This document shows, piece after piece, positions 6,013 through 7,799 of a DNA stretch of 7,799 bases. A program made the translations under genes and the position numbers. The notes under the pieces were generated by a model. The model made no database searches and had not been told where the DNA came from. It was given only the letters and a program-made list of their open reading frames with translations. The stretch lies in contig JAJYGK010000152.1 in NCBI GenBank assembly GCA_021790715.1, forward strand, positions 1 to 7,799, in the 5' to 3' direction. Every line of letters starts with the position of its first letter. The first letter of the stretch is position 1. The DNA comes from Chloroflexota bacterium. Lineage in GTDB: Bacteria; Chloroflexota; Limnocylindria; Limnocylindrales; CSP1-4.

Positions 6013-6198
6013 TCAGGAGACGGACGGCGGGTCCGCAGATCGACGTCGTATCCGGGGCGCCCGTCGTCCCATCGCCCGATCGGGCCGCCGGTCCCGAGGC
6101 GGGGGTGCCGCGTCGAGATCGCGCAGGCGTCGCATGCGGGGCGCGCCGGCGAACCAGAGGAGGGCGAGGGCTGCAAGCGCAGCCAGCACCCGACGCAT
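6013..6198 (-). CDS. small single-span, Arg-rich protein, 61 aa, unknown function
   Basis: The protein starts MRRVLAALAALALLWFAG, a basic tip and one hydrophobic helix of about 16 residues. It continues as a basic tail (residues 21-54) with many arginines and prolines, and ends DPPSVS. I accept it because AAGGAG sits 7 nt before the ATG at 6198, one of the best ribosome binding sites in the window, and because it fills a 373-bp gap that otherwise holds nothing. Topology could be N-in with a periplasmic tail, or an uncleaved anchor with a cytoplasmic tail; there is no clear signal peptidase site or lipobox. The arginine-rich tail is also what shadow frames look like here, so a frameshift in the 3' half is possible. 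In another frame the stretch near 6040-6090 reads GRWDDGRPGYDVDL, of more balanced composition. Confidence 0.55.
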   Translation of the reverse strand: MRRVLAALAALALLWFAGAPRMRRLRDLDAAPPPRDRRPDRAMGRRAPRIRRRSADPPSVS

Positions 6199-6205
6199 CC
6201 TTTCG

Positions 6206-6211
6206 CTCCTT
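6206..6211 (-). promoter_or_regulatory. strong ribosome binding site of the 61-aa gene
   Basis: The minus strand reads AAGGAG followed by CGAAAGG and then ATG at 6198, a 7-nt spacing. This site selects that ATG over ATGs further upstream in the same open frame, and it is the main evidence that the small gene is real. Confidence 0.65.
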
Positions 6212-6304
6212 CCGAATACCCGCCGTGCTGGTCGCATGGCGCCCGGGAACGGTGCCATCCCAGCCACACCCCGATTCTCCCACCCGGGCACACGAGGGAG
6301 GGAG

Positions 6305-6868
6305 CTAGCGCACCACGCGGTAGCGGAGATAGAGGACGCCCGAGCCGAGGGTGCGGGTCTCGACGAGCTCGAGATCCACCCGGCGCTCGCGCCGGGGAAA
6401 GAAGGGAGTCCCACCGCCGACCAGCACCGGGTAGACCATGGCCCGGTACTCGTCGATCAGGTCCAGGGCGGCCGCGTCGGCGGCGAGCGTCGCGCCGCCG
6501 ATCGCGATCTCGCCGTCCCCGGGCTCGGCGCGCAGCCGTTCGATCTCCTCCGCGATGCCGCCCGAGGCCAGGCGCGCATTGCCCTCGACCGCCGCGAGCG
6601 TCGTGGAGAAGACCACCTTCGGGAGCGGCTTCCAGAGCGCGGCCCACTCGAGCTCGTCGGCGCCGAGCCCTGGGTCCTGGTCGGCCGTCTCCCAGTACAA
6701 CATCGTCTCGTACAGCCGGCGGCCCATCAGGTGGACGCCGACCCCTCGGATCTCGTCGATCCAGAAGCGGAAGACCTCCCCGTCGGGCGCGGTCCAGTCG
6801 AAGCCGCCGTCCGGCCCGACGATGTAGCCGTCGAGTGAGACGCCCATCGAATAGGTCACGCTGCGCAT
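6305..6868 (-). CDS. dihydrofolate reductase-like / RibD C-terminal domain protein, 187 aa
   Basis: A stand-alone RibD_C/DHFR-fold protein, probably an NAD(P)H-dependent reductase in the cytoplasm. Characteristic blocks are YSMGVSLDGYIVGPDGG (6-22), LMGRRLYETM (47-56, the usual LGRxTYE region), KVVFSTTL (84-91), EIAIGGATLAAD (120-131, the dinucleotide-binding GG) and YPVLVGGGTPFF (146-157). The length fits the COG0262-type 'dihydrofolate reductase family' proteins (about 180-190). These are distinct from true FolA, and no thyA or rib gene is nearby, so the substrate is unknown. The ATG at 6868 has GAGGAG 6 nt upstream and gives the usual N-terminus; the frame stays open upstream but is shadow. 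The gene lies 65 bp after the 195-aa gene. A CATACT sequence in that gap is a weak -10 candidate, so it may have its own promoter or be read through. Confidence 0.93.
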   Translation of the reverse strand: MRSVTYSMGVSLDGYIVGPDGGFDWTAPDGEVFRFWIDEIRGVGVHLMGRRLYETMLYWETADQDPGLGADELEWAALWKPLPKVVFSTTLAAVEGNARLASGGIAEEIERLRAEPGDGEIAIGGATLAADAAALDLIDEYRAMVYPVLVGGGTPFFPRRERRVDLELVETRTLGSGVLYLRYRVVR

Positions 6869-6933
6869 CGGAATCTCCTCGGCGAGAACGGGCCAGCAGT
6901 ATGCCCGCGAAACGCCGCATGCCTCGTCCGGGC

Positions 6934-7521
6934 TCAGGTGCGCGGCGCCGGGAAGTAGCAGCCGTCGGCGATGCCGGCGAACGCGAGATCGCGACGCGAG
7001 AAGACCTGTCCGTCGAGGCCGACCGCCGTGATCTCGGCGGTCAGCTGCAGGTACCGTGCGCCCCCGGAGGTGTAGAGACCCCGGTAGTTGTCGGACTCGA
7101 AGAGATAGTGCAGCGGCTCGCCGTCCGAGGCGCGGAGCACGTAGCCGATCTTGTCGTCGAACAGGAACACGAGGCCGCCGCCGATGGTGGCGACCACGGC
7201 GTCGCTCGCGAGCGGGATACCCCGCGTCGCGTGCTCGCCGGAGTCGCCGACGATGTAGGCAGTGCCCCCGCGGGGGACGTGGCCCCCGGCGCCCACGACC
7301 ACGACCGACGTGGCGCCGTCGGTGGCCAGGAGCGTCCCGACACCGACACCGGGGACCTGGACGGCGTGGCCTGCCGGCAGCAGGGACTCCGCGCCGGTGC
7401 ACGACGCCGGGACGTTCGCGCTCGTGACGGGCGCGACGAGCGCCGTGCCGACGAGGTACCCGAAGACGGCGACGATCAGCGCGACCGCGATGCCGGCCAG
7501 CCACGCCGCACGCCGAAGCAT
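6934..7521 (-). CDS. membrane-anchored protein of unknown function, 195 aa
   Basis: The N-terminus has two arginines and a single hydrophobic helix (about residues 6-31), then an extracytoplasmic-looking domain rich in Gly, Val and Thr. That domain suggests beta-strands: VVVVGAGG (73-80), TAYIVGDSG (87-95), GLVFLFDDKIGYVLRASDGE (116-135) and YLQLTAEITAVGLDG (157-171). The 116-135 stretch resembles a PQQ/WD-type strand pair, but one such repeat is too few to call a propeller. Two cysteines, C41 just after the anchor and C188 near the end, could form a disulfide outside the cell. I do not recognise a family. The ATG at 7521 has GGAGG 6 nt upstream and lies 13 bp after mnmA, so the two are likely co-transcribed, though a functional link is not implied. 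Confidence 0.88.
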   Translation of the reverse strand: MLRRAAWLAGIAVALIVAVFGYLVGTALVAPVTSANVPASCTGAESLLPAGHAVQVPGVGVGTLLATDGATSVVVVGAGGHVPRGGTAYIVGDSGEHATRGIPLASDAVVATIGGGLVFLFDDKIGYVLRASDGEPLHYLFESDNYRGLYTSGGARYLQLTAEITAVGLDGQVFSRRDLAFAGIADGCYFPAPRT

Positions 7522-7534
7522 CGCCGGCCTCCGA

Positions 7535-7799
7535 TCAGGGTGCGGCGATCCGGCCGCCGCCGATCACCTCGTCGCCGTCGTACAGCACGGCCGCCTGGCC
7601 CGGGGCGGGTGCCCAGACGGGCGCATCGACCTCGATGGTCCAGGCACCCAGGGAGGAACCGGAACGCGCGCCGCCCCCTTCGCCCGCCGGCGGATGCGCG
7701 GTGGCCGGCACCAGCGGCCCCCGGTGGCGGATGCGGACGGCGCAGTGGAAGGACGTGATGCGCTCACGGCCGTCGACGAAGTGCATCTCTCGCACGTCG
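7535..7799 (-). CDS. mnmA: tRNA-specific 2-thiouridylase MnmA, C-terminal fragment
   Basis: Only the last 88 codons are in the window; the 5' end lies to the right. MnmA makes 2-thiouridine at the wobble position (U34) of tRNA-Lys, -Glu and -Gln, using sulfur relayed from a cysteine desulfurase. The visible part is the C-terminal beta-barrel. It shows the DVREMHFV strand, FHCAVRIRHRGPLVPATAH (matching the family's KIRYR..P region) and, most diagnostic, PGQAAVLYDGDEVIGGGRI just before the stop. The catalytic cysteines and the PP-loop are outside the window. A glycine- and serine-rich linker (GEGGGARSGSSLGA) separates the two conserved blocks and looks longer than usual. The frame is open to the edge, and the codon at 7793-7795 is an internal GTG valine, not a start. 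A 195-aa membrane protein follows 13 bp downstream. Confidence 0.93.
   Translation of the reverse strand, partial: DVREMHFVDGRERITSFHCAVRIRHRGPLVPATAHPPAGEGGGARSGSSLGAWTIEVDAPVWAPAPGQAAVLYDGDEVIGGGRIAAP

Noticed and set aside
6236..6258. Hairpin ATGGC/GCCAT downstream of the RibD_C-like gene as a terminator
   Set aside because: It has a 5-bp stem plus 2 more pairs past a bulge, no U-tract, and lies about 50 bp after the stop codon. This is too weak to call.
4597..7758. A 1053-codon plus-strand frame across the right half
   Set aside because: It runs antisense through five well-supported genes and their gaps. Its sequence is Gln/Arg/Asp-rich with no recognisable domain, as expected when stops are rare in high-GC DNA.

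Overview
The window is very GC-rich (mostly C or G at third codon positions), and every gene I can support lies on the minus strand, so transcription runs from base 7799 towards base 1. The content is bacterial and mostly housekeeping. There is no sign of a mobile element, CRISPR array, tRNA or rRNA. I place it in a GC-rich Chloroflexota lineage, possibly Limnocylindria-like. The clue is a gene pair: an FtsA/PilM-like ATPase followed by a protein whose N-terminus resembles Chloroflexota proteins annotated as 'baseplate J/gp47 family'. A deep-branching actinobacterium is the main alternative. This placement comes from remembered family patterns and was not searched.

Layout in transcription order: (i) the 3' end of mnmA (tRNA 2-thiouridylase), cut by the window edge. 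(ii) 13 bp later, a 195-aa membrane-anchored protein of unknown function with a good Shine-Dalgarno sequence. (iii) a RibD_C/dihydrofolate-reductase-like protein of 187 aa. (iv) a 61-aa single-span, arginine-rich small protein, supported mainly by a strong ribosome binding site. (v) a 388-aa CPA2-type cation:proton antiporter that is membrane domain only. (vi) a 91-aa three-span membrane protein. (vii) alaS, complete at 916 aa. (viii) 5 bp later, a 420-aa FtsA/PilM-like actin-fold ATPase. (ix) 16 bp later, the N-terminal 69 residues of the baseplate-J-annotated protein, running off the left edge.

Genes vii-ix look like one operon. Genes i-iii are probably one or two co-directional units. Genes v and vi each appear to have their own promoter.

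The most interesting regulatory signal is shared by three genes that begin after an intergenic gap: the antiporter, the 91-aa protein and alaS. None has a Shine-Dalgarno sequence, and each has a TANNNT -10-like hexamer 6-7 nt before its start codon. That is the layout expected for leaderless mRNAs. The genes at 7521, 6868 and 6198 instead carry clear Shine-Dalgarno sequences. The alaS hexamer sits inside a perfect 10-bp palindrome.

I found no obviously new defence or mobile system. The best lead for new biology is the actin-fold ATPase, which has a predicted C-terminal amphipathic helix, coupled to its downstream partner.
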